Translations under genes and position numbers: made by a program | Source: Pseudanabaena sp. M085S1SP2A07QC | GTDB taxonomy: Bacteria; Cyanobacteriota; Cyanobacteriia; Pseudanabaenales; Pseudanabaenaceae | Direction: 5' to 3' | DNA length: 64,000 bases | Assembly: GCA_020404895.1 (NCBI GenBank) | Contig: JADBWK010000019.1 | Span: 1 to 64,000, forward strand | The notes under the pieces: generated by a model | What the model was told of the DNA's origin: nothing | Seen by the model: only the letters and a program-made list of their open reading frames with translations | Database searches by the model: none | Shown here: positions 38,450-46,371 of the stretch, piece by piece | How the letters are laid out: every line of letters begins with the position of its first letter | Numbering within the stretch: the stretch's first letter is position 1

Positions 38450-38848
38450 TTAAGTGGTTAACAACCTTACAAAACCTTCCTGTTCAAAATGGCGATCTGT
38501 TGTTAGAGCGTCTGTTATACCTTGATGGCGCATCAAGACGAAGCTCACTGCATCACACAATGAATAGGTTTTATCCATGCGATTTAATAGAAGATTGACA
38601 GCTTCTTGATGTAATTCTTCGTCAACCCATATTGTTTCAATATCTGGATGTTCTAATAAGTCTGTTACAAAAGTGAGAGCGTCAATTCGTGGTAAGTTTC
38701 GCACTTGGGCGAGGGCGACAAACTCTGATAGAACGTAGCTATGGGTTAGATAAGTATGCGCCGCATCGAACGCTTTGACTGCAATCGGATGTTGTGGCTC
38801 GCTAGTATGAATGTAGCAGAGTAAGCCTGATGTATCGAGAAGTAACAC
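38450..38848 (-). CDS. vapC: VapC-like PIN-domain ribonuclease toxin
   Basis: 132 residues from GTG 38848. PIN-domain acidic residues are visible in LLLDTSGLL, in the E of VLSEFVAL, and in the D residues of SLCDAVSF and ALTTDRHF. It should cleave RNA as a toxin. It overlaps the upstream antitoxin stop by one base (TAGTG), so translation is coupled. Confidence 0.88.
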   Translation of the reverse strand: MLLLDTSGLLCYIHTSEPQHPIAVKAFDAAHTYLTHSYVLSEFVALAQVRNLPRIDALTFVTDLLEHPDIETIWVDEELHQEAVNLLLNRMDKTYSLCDAVSFVLMRHQGITDALTTDRHFEQEGFVRLLTT

Positions 38849-39138
38849 TAGGCGATCGCTCCAAGCTCATGAGCATAAGCTTTGGCAAGGTCAGCATCAA
38901 TGCTTTCATTATCTGCCCCTGTTGCATATCCTAGATTGATTGCGCCAGCATGACGGCGAAACCTTTGACGTGCTGCTTGTTTTTCAGCTTCGTTTTGTAA
39001 TTTGGGTTTGTTTAGTTGCTTATGTACTTTGAGGGATGCGATCGCCCATTCCGTGATGGTTACGCCTGCAAGTTCAGCACGTTGTCTGATTTCGGCGTAG
39101 TCGGTATCGCTAAGTTCTAGGGTTAGGACTTGACTCAT
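38848..39138 (-). CDS. Antitoxin of a VapBC-type module
   Basis: 96 residues. The N-terminal half (LELSDTDYAEIRQRAELAGVT, then EWAIASL) looks like a ribbon-helix-helix DNA-binding domain. The rest is a charged toxin-binding tail. It precedes the PIN toxin directly. Assigned from context and general shape. Confidence 0.75.
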   Translation of the reverse strand: MSQVLTLELSDTDYAEIRQRAELAGVTITEWAIASLKVHKQLNKPKLQNEAEKQAARQRFRRHAGAINLGYATGADNESIDADLAKAYAHELGAIA

Positions 39139-39263
39139 TGGGTTCTAACTTGAAAGCTATTGATTTATGGTAAAGCATTTTTTGAGGCGATCGCATTTCT
39201 CAAAGCTCAAAATCAATGCGATCGCTAAAATCATCAAGTCAATCAAAACTGCGATCGCCTGTT

Positions 39264-39980
39264 CTACATCTCGTCCCAGATATCTAACAAATACTTCAAG
39301 CTAGATAAATGATTGGTTGATCTGCATCTTTTAATCAGAGCTTCAAAATATGTCTTGTCTTCAATGGTCTTTGGTCTTTCTTTTTTGTAAAACAAGCCAA
39401 ATTCTCGCAAATATTGTTTGAGATATTTTTCGTGAAATCTTGATTTTGTAATATATTCAGGTGGACAACTCATTAATTCGGGATCGTTGGTGAGAACGTC
39501 ATAGTAAGGCTGAAAAACTGAGAAAAAGTCGGAATTGCCCTTGGCTGAGTATTGAGTAGGAATATCAGCATTGCCTAACGCCCAAGTTTCAAGACAACAA
39601 TTTTGAACGATGATGTGAAATTCTGTAGTTTGAGTTTGATCTATGCCCAGTTTAGTTTTGAAGTCTTCCAGTTTGGAGTAAATTTCATCGAATCTAGTTT
39701 GATAAGTATCATCTTCTGAATCTACACAAATGAAGAAATGATCTATATTCTTGGAATCTTTGATGTCTAGTAAACATTCTTCTAATCGGGAGCGTCCTCC
39801 ATAAATTTTTGGAGCGCTCACCATGTTGGGATAGCCATTACCTGCAATGATTCGACATGAGTTGGTGGTCATATCTTCAGGTCTTTCGACAAAGTTGATC
39901 TCAGAGAATAGATGCGATAGCCAAGCTTTGTAGACTTTAGGTTCTGTTTTTCCTCCTTCAACTAAAAACAAAAGATTCAC
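39264..39980 (-). CDS. TOPRIM/RloB-like protein paired with an ATPase (probable defence effector)
   Basis: 238 residues. The start LLFLVEGGKTEP (E8) and FFICVDSEDD (D87) are the acidic motifs of a TOPRIM- or RloB-like domain, the nuclease partner in several ATPase-based anti-phage systems. It overlaps the ATPase gene by four bases (ATGA), so the two are translated together. The rest of the protein is not recognisable. The gene lies in a stretch without HIP1 sites, suggesting acquisition. Confidence 0.7.
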   Translation of the reverse strand: MNLLFLVEGGKTEPKVYKAWLSHLFSEINFVERPEDMTTNSCRIIAGNGYPNMVSAPKIYGGRSRLEECLLDIKDSKNIDHFFICVDSEDDTYQTRFDEIYSKLEDFKTKLGIDQTQTTEFHIIVQNCCLETWALGNADIPTQYSAKGNSDFFSVFQPYYDVLTNDPELMSCPPEYITKSRFHEKYLKQYLREFGLFYKKERPKTIEDKTYFEALIKRCRSTNHLSSLKYLLDIWDEM

Positions 39981-41155
39981 GCAGTTTCTTCCTCATGTTC
40001 GAGTAAGTTAATTAGTTGTGTGAACTTGTCTAAGCTAGATGCTGTATTGAGTTCGGGAATATCTAAAGCTTTTCTAGTTCTGATAGTGCCGTTGGTTCTG
40101 CTCACTAATTGCCAAGTCTTCCAAGGGATGTTATTGATGATATAGGGATGATGACTGGTCAGAATAAATTGTAGATTTGGTGATTTATCTAGAATAAAAT
40201 CTGTTAATTGGGGCATACAGTTAATGCCTAAGCTATTCTCAAATTCATCGACGACAAATACTGATCCTTCGGGGGCTGATGTTATTTCTATCAAATAGGT
40301 TAGTGTGACGTACATACCAGAGGAGATTCGATATTGAGGAATCCAGTTTTCTGAGCCATGTTCTTGAATTTCAAGGAGAAGATTATAGCTTTTATCAGAC
40401 TGTTTATTTACAGTGACTCTGATATCTTTTACACTAGGAAAAATCTCAATATAAGCTTCTTTTATCTCATCGAATATTTGTGGAAAATATTTTTTTAGGT
40501 AGTACGCTTTAAGTATTGTCGCAAAATTTATAGAAGTTTCTTTAAATGTTTCTAGAGCTTTGGTATAAGCATTCCGATCAGTATTTATTGATTTTAACTG
40601 AGCATTTAAAGATGGGGATAAGATCAAGCTGCTAGGATCTAAACCGACAGATATTTCTACATTTTGAAGTGTTTCATTGAAAATAAATCTTTTGAACGCA
40701 TCGGCTATTGGGGCTATAGATTCTTCTTCGGCGAGAAGAGTAATTGCGCTTTCAGTTCTTTTAAGTTTTGGGATTTGACTTTGATTTAATGTAGATTCTG
40801 TTTTAGTGCGATGAAGAATTTCTATAGGTTCGTTATTTTCTGCAAGTTTAATTAGCTTTTCATCTACAATCTCAGAGTGTTGTTGCTCATTGGAAAAAGT
40901 TGTTTCGGTTGGGTTTAATGCCTTTAGCTCCCATCGATATTTTTGTCCTAAATGAGAAAAGTCAATAGACCATTCTACATTTTCTAATATTTGGACTTCG
41001 CCTTGAGCAACATTACAGATTAAATAAAGTGCTTTGAGAATTCTAGTTTTCCCAACTCCAGAAGCGCCAACTAAGAGGTTTAAGTTGTCAAAGTAAGTCT
41101 TTTCTAGATGCCAATTTTGGCTATTATTTTTGAATTTAAAACTATTGACTTTCAT
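39977..41155 (-). CDS. AAA_21/OLD-like ATPase of a probable defence system
   Basis: 392 residues of the SMC/ABC-like ATPase group: Walker A at 30-37 (GASGVGKT), a degenerate signature ISSGMYVTL near 280, Walker B VFVVDEFENS near 305, and the switch histidines ILTSHHPYIIN near 337. Such proteins sense infection and drive a nuclease partner, here the overlapping TOPRIM/RloB-like gene. The pairing resembles PARIS (AriA/AriB), RloA/RloB and Septu in plan, but I cannot assign it to one of them. Confidence 0.8.
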   Translation of the reverse strand: MKVNSFKFKNNSQNWHLEKTYFDNLNLLVGASGVGKTRILKALYLICNVAQGEVQILENVEWSIDFSHLGQKYRWELKALNPTETTFSNEQQHSEIVDEKLIKLAENNEPIEILHRTKTESTLNQSQIPKLKRTESAITLLAEEESIAPIADAFKRFIFNETLQNVEISVGLDPSSLILSPSLNAQLKSINTDRNAYTKALETFKETSINFATILKAYYLKKYFPQIFDEIKEAYIEIFPSVKDIRVTVNKQSDKSYNLLLEIQEHGSENWIPQYRISSGMYVTLTYLIEITSAPEGSVFVVDEFENSLGINCMPQLTDFILDKSPNLQFILTSHHPYIINNIPWKTWQLVSRTNGTIRTRKALDIPELNTASSLDKFTQLINLLEHEEETA

Positions 41156-41237
41156 ATTACAGTTTTTGTCACTTTATCTAAAATTTATTGTTGTAAAAAT
41201 CAATGTAATCATTACTGGTTCATCAAAATAGCTATGG

Positions 41238-41987
41238 TCATTTGTGTAAACCTTTAATTTCTTCAATAGAAAATGGAGGATTCTTTGTATGAATCATTGC
41301 ATGACAATTTGGACATACTGGACGCAGATCTTGAATAGGATCTACTTGGTATTCTTGATTGATCTCAGACAAAGGTGTTAAATGATGAACGTGGATAAAT
41401 CCTTTACCTATTTCCCCAAAAGTTTCTTCAAAATTAAATGAACAGACAGAACAGGTTAAACCGTGATACTCAATACATTGATTACGCGCTTCAACATTCC
41501 TTTCGTAAGCATTAACTTCAATTTGAAGATAATCACCTTCTTTTAAAGTTTTCGTTTCTTTGACTTCATCAGTAAATATTGTCACACTATCTAGCATAGT
41601 AAATGTGTCAAAAAGATATTTGAATTCAATATTTCTAAGTTTAAATATTCTTCTAACTATTGTGTAAACTTCTTGTTCGGAATAATTAGCAAATCCAGCA
41701 TAAATTTCTTGGTGAAACGGACGTAAAGGCTCTCCCCAACCCTTACGCTTACTTGGGAAATGAGAATCAAACATATCTCTATAATTTCTTATAGTAGAAA
41801 ATCCAGCTTTACTATTGAGTATAAGATCTAGAGCAAGATGAGTTTCTTGCTTGTTCACATATCCTAAATTCTTATAAGCTTCTTCATCAAATCTTGAAAG
41901 GTAGTAAGACACTATCACAGCATATGGAGACTCAATATTGTCAGATAGCTTTATAATGGAATCCCAATTATGAGGTTTTTTAATCAT
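41238..41987 (-). CDS. McrA-like HNH endonuclease
   Basis: 249 residues. The C-terminal HNH domain is clear: zinc cysteines C179 and C182 (CSVC), the His pair in FIHVHHLTPLSEI (201-202), and RPVCPNCHAMIH (225-233). The N-terminal 170 residues are unrelated to anything I recognise and may recognise the target. It is upstream of the ATPase gene on the same strand, 82 bp away, and could be a third component or a separate restriction enzyme for modified DNA. Confidence 0.82.
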   Translation of the reverse strand: MIKKPHNWDSIIKLSDNIESPYAVIVSYYLSRFDEEAYKNLGYVNKQETHLALDLILNSKAGFSTIRNYRDMFDSHFPSKRKGWGEPLRPFHQEIYAGFANYSEQEVYTIVRRIFKLRNIEFKYLFDTFTMLDSVTIFTDEVKETKTLKEGDYLQIEVNAYERNVEARNQCIEYHGLTCSVCSFNFEETFGEIGKGFIHVHHLTPLSEINQEYQVDPIQDLRPVCPNCHAMIHTKNPPFSIEEIKGLHK

Positions 41988-42060
41988 TTAGACCACTAAC
42001 TACTCCATTTTAAAGATTCTTAATTGTAATTATTTTATAGTTTTTATTGGTAGAATAAAT

Positions 42061-42561
42061 TTATAACTTTAAATTTTTGTTTGCAGATTGAAAAAAGGAA
42101 TTATATACCCTATTAGGGAATATTATACGTGGTGGAGGTAAAAAACTAATCCTTGGACTATTTCCAAAAGATTCACGATACCTGTATAGATTAAATGGAA
42201 TTGACATGATTGCCAATGAAAACAATAGAATAATCAAAATTAAAATTACATTATGTAAAATGGAAGAATTATATTGTGAGTTATTAAGTAGAACAGGTAG
42301 CGCAATAATGCTACAAGATATGATTATTAATACCGCAATTACAAGATTTCTATTAAGGCTTTTTGATGATTTTTCTGATTTATCCCAGCAAGATTTACAG
42401 ACAAATACTTTAAGGGAGATATTTCTATAAACTTTCACAAAAAAGAAATAATATTTCAAATACCGTAATGAAATTTCCCACTCTAGTAGATTCTTTTTGC
42501 TGTTACAACGACAACACATACAGGGAACATTTATCACTTGTGAATTATCCATTTTGTTCAT
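42061..42561 (-). CDS. Small two-helix membrane protein with cysteine pairs
   Basis: 166 residues; family unknown. An N-terminal CMCCRC and a later VCKSCW suggest a zinc ribbon (about 14-60). Two hydrophobic helices follow (about 75-92 and 103-122), then a basic tail. It is first in the run of minus-strand genes leading into the HNH, ATPase and TOPRIM genes and shares their AT-rich, HIP1-free composition, so it may be a membrane component of the same locus. That link is inference. Confidence 0.55.
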   Translation of the reverse strand: MNKMDNSQVINVPCMCCRCNSKKNLLEWEISLRYLKYYFFFVKVYRNISLKVFVCKSCWDKSEKSSKSLNRNLVIAVLIIISCSIIALPVLLNNSQYNSSILHNVILILIILLFSLAIMSIPFNLYRYRESFGNSPRISFLPPPRIIFPNRVYNSFFQSANKNLKL

Positions 42562-42680
42562 TTTTTAAGATTAAGTTTGTGATTTAGTATCGATAAGCGA
42601 CAACATAAAATATGATAAGAGATTCCCCAAAATCATCAACTTTCTCTGTGAAATTAAATCTGAAATTAAAGCGTTGTCCG

Positions 42681-42938
42681 TTAAGCATTTGCTTTTTCCT
42701 TTGCATCTCTCAAAAGATCTGACAATGCTGTGACCGCTTGAGTGTCTGCTTGAGGCGACCACACGACTGCTTCAGTTGACGCTAATTGGTTGAGTAGATT
42801 TTGCTCTGGATTAACCTTTGTTGTTTCCAAATTACAACCTTCTTCTTTCGCCACAGCAAGCAAGAGAAAATGGATTAACCGTAGTTTATCCTCATGGGTT
42901 AATTGACTAACAGTTGGTAAAAGCTCAGTAAGAGGCAT
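42681..42938 (-). CDS. Small cyanobacterial protein, possibly an orphan antitoxin-like component
   Basis: 85 residues. The opening MPLTELLPTVSQLTHEDKLR resembles small conserved cyanobacterial proteins often found beside toxin genes. No DNA-binding motif is certain. It starts two bases after the stop of a truncated phd-like frame, so both were once one operon. No toxin gene follows. Confidence 0.55.
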   Translation of the reverse strand: MPLTELLPTVSQLTHEDKLRLIHFLLLAVAKEEGCNLETTKVNPEQNLLNQLASTEAVVWSPQADTQAVTALSDLLRDAKEKANA

Positions 42939-42940
42939 AA

Positions 42941-43018
42941 TTACGAGTAGATTGGATTGATCTTAGATAATACAGGTAGTCGTTCCTGTGCTTCAGCAAT
43001 AGTCAAATAATAAAGCAT
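42941..43018 (-). pseudogene. Truncated Phd antitoxin fragment
   Basis: A 25-codon frame, ATG 43018 to TAA, reads MLYYLTIAEAQERLPVLSK. This is nearly the same as the first 19 residues of the intact Phd antitoxin at 53905 (MLNYLTVAEAQEQLPALSK), then stops after INPIYS. It is the stump of a deleted phd gene. Confidence 0.75.
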
Positions 43019-43113
43019 AGTGTTTTGCCTAAGTTATTAAGATTGTACGATATCCAGCCAAGCGATCACCATAAAATACAATCATACTAAATGCCTTAGT
43101 ATCGACTCAAAAA

Positions 43114-43503
43114 ATGATGCAAGTTAACGTATTACATCAAGAAGCAATGAACTTAGCAGAATTAGCTCAAGTGGCTAAACTCAGAGGTGAAATAGAGCAA
43201 TCTAATCATTTGCTTAGACAAGCCTTTACTCAAGAGTCAAGCGCCGCCGCCCTAATTGCTAATCATTGGGAATCTGAGCCAACCCGTTCAGTTTTACATC
43301 GTAGTGCGGCATCTTTAGCGATTGAATGTGAAGAGTTTGAGATTGCCAATCGACTAATTGCAACGGCTCTTTCTGGCAATCCTCCAGCAGAAATTGCCGA
43401 AGAATTACAAGATTTATTCATTCAAATTAACCTCCGCCAATATTTGCAGCGTCGAGGCGTGGCTCTTGATGAAGAACAATTATCCAGTTTGGTTAGACAA
43501 TAA
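43114..43503 (+). CDS. Helical protein of unknown function
   Basis: 129 residues, entirely helical in appearance with TPR-like pairs (MNLAELAQVAKLRGEIEQSN, then ASLAIECEEFEIANRLIATA). No catalytic motif. Similar small proteins seem widespread in cyanobacteria, but I cannot name a function. ATG 43117 is an equally good start. It ends at a strong terminator shared with ftsH. Confidence 0.65.
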   Translation: MMQVNVLHQEAMNLAELAQVAKLRGEIEQSNHLLRQAFTQESSAAALIANHWESEPTRSVLHRSAASLAIECEEFEIANRLIATALSGNPPAEIAEELQDLFIQINLRQYLQRRGVALDEEQLSSLVRQ

Positions 43504-43534
43504 AAAAGGCACTTGCTCAGCAAGTGCCTTTTTT
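43502..43534. terminator. Rho-independent terminator between convergent genes
   Basis: 15-bp arms 43502-43516 and 43520-43534 with a TCA loop, A-run on the left and T-run on the right, between 43503 (+) and ftsH (-). Confidence 0.85.
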
Positions 43535-43546
43535 ATGAATAGACAG

Positions 43547-45409
43547 TTATACGTTAACTTCAGCAGGCTTGACTTGAGATAGTAAACCAGTTAGGAAGTC
43601 ACCTTCGATTACTTCTGTTTCTAAAAGCTTCTCAGAGATTGACTCTAGCAAATCACGATTTGCATTGAGAATCGCTAGAGCCTTCGCATGGGCATTCTCG
43701 ACGATGGTTTTGATTTCCTTGTCGATCGCTTCCGAAGTAGCAGGGCTGACATTACGAGCCATCTCCATACCGCCGAGGAACTGATTTTGTTGCTTCTGAT
43801 AGGCAAGTGGCCCCAAAACTTCGCTCATACCGTAGCTAGTTACCATCTTGTCAGCAAGGTCTGTAGCACGTTGGAGATCATTCGATGCACCAGTGGTGAT
43901 GCTACCGAAGATGATTTCTTCGGCCGATCGCCCACCGAGGAGAGTCGCAATTTGGGCTTCGATTTCTTCTTTGCTTAACAAGAAGCGATCTTCCGTTGGG
44001 AGTTGCAAGGTGTATCCGAGAGCCGCCATACCGCGAGGCACGATTGAGATTTTCTCAACTTTGCCGCTACTGGAGTTAAGCGCTCCTACTAGAGCATGAC
44101 CAACTTCGTGATAGGCGACAATCCGCTTCTCGTTCTCATTGAGAACGCGACTCTTCTTTTCTAGACCAGCAACTACACGCTCAACAGCTTCAGCGAAGTC
44201 TTCAAGCAAGACAGTTTCACGTCCAGCACGGGCTGCAAGCAAAGCCGCTTCATTAACGAGGTTAGCAAGGTCAGCACCCGCAAAGCCAGAAGTACGAGTA
44301 GCGATCGTTTCTAGGTCAACACTCTTGTCGAGAGTAACCTTAGCAGCATGGATTTTGAGAATTGCCAAGCGTCCGCTCTTGTCAGGGCGATCGACTAAGA
44401 CTTGGCGATCGAAACGACCTGGACGTAATAGTGCTTGGTCAAGGGTTTCTGGACGGTTAGTTGCAGCGAGAACGATTACTGTCGTTCCGTCAACGCCGAA
44501 TCCATCCATTTCTGTGAGCAATTGATTGAGAGTTTGTTCACGCTCATCGTTACCGCCGTACATGCCACCACTAGAACGCGCCTTACCGATCGCATCAAGT
44601 TCATCGATAAAAATAATACAAGGTGATTGTTTTTTCGCTTGTTCAAACAAGTCACGAACTCGTGAAGAACCAACACCGACAAAGAGTTCTACAAATTCAG
44701 AACCAGAGATACTGAAGAAGGGAACACCTGCTTCACCAGCGACCGCTTTGGCAAGCAGAGTTTTACCAGTACCTGGGGGGCCAACTAGCAAGACACCCTT
44801 AGGAATCTTTGCGCCGATTTTGGTGTACTTCTCTGGAGTTTTGAGGAACTGGACAATTTCTTGAAGTTCTAGTTTCGCTTCGTCAACGCCTGCAACATCG
44901 GTAAACATAGTTTTGGTTGCTTCGCCTTCGACATAGACCTTTGCCTTGCTCTTGCCAATCTGTAAGCCTCCAGGAGCGCCACCGCCACCATTACGACTAA
45001 AGAGTTGGAAAATACCTACAAAGATCAATGGGGGAATTACCCAGCTAAGTAATGTGCCGAACCAGCCAGATTTTTGTACAGGTGCAGCCGCAAATTCTAC
45101 GCCACTCTTTTCTAAGCGTTCAGGGAGATTTAAGTCAAAAATTGGGGTGGTGGAAATAACATCGCCAGGAACTTCAGGGCTGACACCCTTTAATTGATAG
45201 GTGATTTGGTCTTGTCCGATATATACACGTGCTACATGTCCTTCTTCGATTTCATGTACGAACAGACTATAAGGAACACGGGCTACGGGAGGTGCGAATA
45301 AGTTTGGTAAAAATATATTTATAATTAGCAATCCTGCACCGATCAGCAATAGGACATTGCCGATGAGTCTGGCGCGCGATCGCTTGGGGTCTTCTTTTTT
45401 TACAGCCAT
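43547..45409 (-). CDS. ftsH: ATP-dependent zinc metalloprotease FtsH
   Basis: 620 residues. Two membrane helices (about 17-36 and 118-138) flank a periplasmic or lumenal domain. An AAA+ module follows, with Walker A at 210-217 (GPPGTGKT) and Walker [13 protein letters not shown] near 264-275, then the M41 protease domain with zinc site HEVGH near 430. FtsH removes damaged membrane proteins, including photosystem II D1, in cyanobacteria. Which of the usual four paralogues this is cannot be decided from sequence alone. Confidence 0.96.
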   Translation of the reverse strand: MAVKKEDPKRSRARLIGNVLLLIGAGLLIINIFLPNLFAPPVARVPYSLFVHEIEEGHVARVYIGQDQITYQLKGVSPEVPGDVISTTPIFDLNLPERLEKSGVEFAAAPVQKSGWFGTLLSWVIPPLIFVGIFQLFSRNGGGGAPGGLQIGKSKAKVYVEGEATKTMFTDVAGVDEAKLELQEIVQFLKTPEKYTKIGAKIPKGVLLVGPPGTGKTLLAKAVAGEAGVPFFSISGSEFVELFVGVGSSRVRDLFEQAKKQSPCIIFIDELDAIGKARSSGGMYGGNDEREQTLNQLLTEMDGFGVDGTTVIVLAATNRPETLDQALLRPGRFDRQVLVDRPDKSGRLAILKIHAAKVTLDKSVDLETIATRTSGFAGADLANLVNEAALLAARAGRETVLLEDFAEAVERVVAGLEKKSRVLNENEKRIVAYHEVGHALVGALNSSSGKVEKISIVPRGMAALGYTLQLPTEDRFLLSKEEIEAQIATLLGGRSAEEIIFGSITTGASNDLQRATDLADKMVTSYGMSEVLGPLAYQKQQNQFLGGMEMARNVSPATSEAIDKEIKTIVENAHAKALAILNANRDLLESISEKLLETEVIEGDFLTGLLSQVKPAEVNV

Positions 45410-45579
45410 TTTTTTATACTTTAAGATTTGTTACTGAAGCAATTATAGAAATGATGGGTTACTCGCGCTAGACTGAAAACGTAGGGATAGCCGCCTGTAT
45501 CGCTAGGAAGATAAAAAACAAAAAGCAGCGCCTTGTGCGACTTTTTAGTTATCTACAATTTGATATGGAATAATTATGT

Positions 45580-45993
45580 ATGGCAAAAGATTTATATCAC
45601 GATCACGTTAAACACGCCCTGGAGAAAGATGGGTGGGAAATAACTCATGATCCCTATGAATTGCGTGTAGGTGGAGTTGAAATGTATATAGATATTGGTG
45701 CTGAGCAGATTATCGGTGCTGATAGAGGAAATGATAAAATTGCGGTTGAGGTTAAAAGCTTTATCAGTCCCTCAAGAATTTCTGACTTTCATTTGGCACA
45801 TGGACAATTTTTAGATTATCGATATGCCCTAGAGGATGTAGAGCCAGAAAGGATTTTATATTTAGCTGTGCCTCGTTTTGTTTATCAAACCTTTTTTAAC
45901 TTAGCTTTCATTAATAGAGTTGTGCAGCGCAGTGAACTTAAGCTTTTAGTTTATGACTTAGAGAAGGAGATTATTGAGCAATGGATAAAGTAA
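45580..45993 (+). CDS. xisH: XisH protein
   Basis: 137 residues opening MAKDLYHDHVKHALEKDGW. XisH and XisI were found as factors needed for excision of the Anabaena fdxN element, but the pair is widespread in cyanobacteria lacking that element. The sequence has a nuclease-like D-x(n)-E-x-K pattern (GADRGNDKIAVEVKSF), typical of a PD-(D/E)XK fold, which is my inference. It overlaps xisI by 13 bases. No site-specific recombinase is nearby. Confidence 0.93.
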   Translation: MAKDLYHDHVKHALEKDGWEITHDPYELRVGGVEMYIDIGAEQIIGADRGNDKIAVEVKSFISPSRISDFHLAHGQFLDYRYALEDVEPERILYLAVPRFVYQTFFNLAFINRVVQRSELKLLVYDLEKEIIEQWIK

Positions 45994-46322
45994 ATGTCTA
46001 TAGGCAATATATTCAACAACTAATGCAAGCAAGAGCGCATCGATCTATGCAATCTTCAAAGGAAGTCGAGGCTCAGACTATTTTTGATGTGGAGCGCGAT
46101 CATTATCAGTTAGTTTATGTAGGTTGGAAACGTAATGATATAAGAGATTATGGATGTTTGTTACATCTAGATATCAAGGATGAAAAGATTTGGATTCAAT
46201 ACGATGGGACTGAGGGTGGTATTGCCTATGAACTATTGAAGCTAGGCGTACCAAGGGAAGATATTGTATTAGGATTTCAACCTCTTAGAGTTCGTGCTGA
46301 TACCGAGTTTGCTGTAGGTTAA
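45981..46322 (+). CDS. xisI: XisI protein
   Basis: 113 residues, matching XisI throughout (VNVYRQYIQQLMQ, then WIQYDGTEGGIAYELLKLGV). It acts with XisH, as indicated by the 13-base gene overlap. The molecular activity is not known. The pair looks like other mobile two-gene modules in this window. A hairpin terminator overlaps its end. Confidence 0.93.
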   Translation: MDKVNVYRQYIQQLMQARAHRSMQSSKEVEAQTIFDVERDHYQLVYVGWKRNDIRDYGCLLHLDIKDEKIWIQYDGTEGGIAYELLKLGVPREDIVLGFQPLRVRADTEFAVG

Positions 46323-46357
46323 AAAGAATTGTGGCGCAAAGCGCCGCAATTCTTTTT
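46321..46357 (+). terminator. Terminator after xisI
   Basis: Stem AAAAAGAATTG/CAATTCTTTTT with GGCGC/GCGCC core, AAA loop and a run of eight T. It also fits as a terminator for the convergent caspase-fold gene. Confidence 0.75.
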
Positions 46358-46371
46358 TTTGTAGATATATT

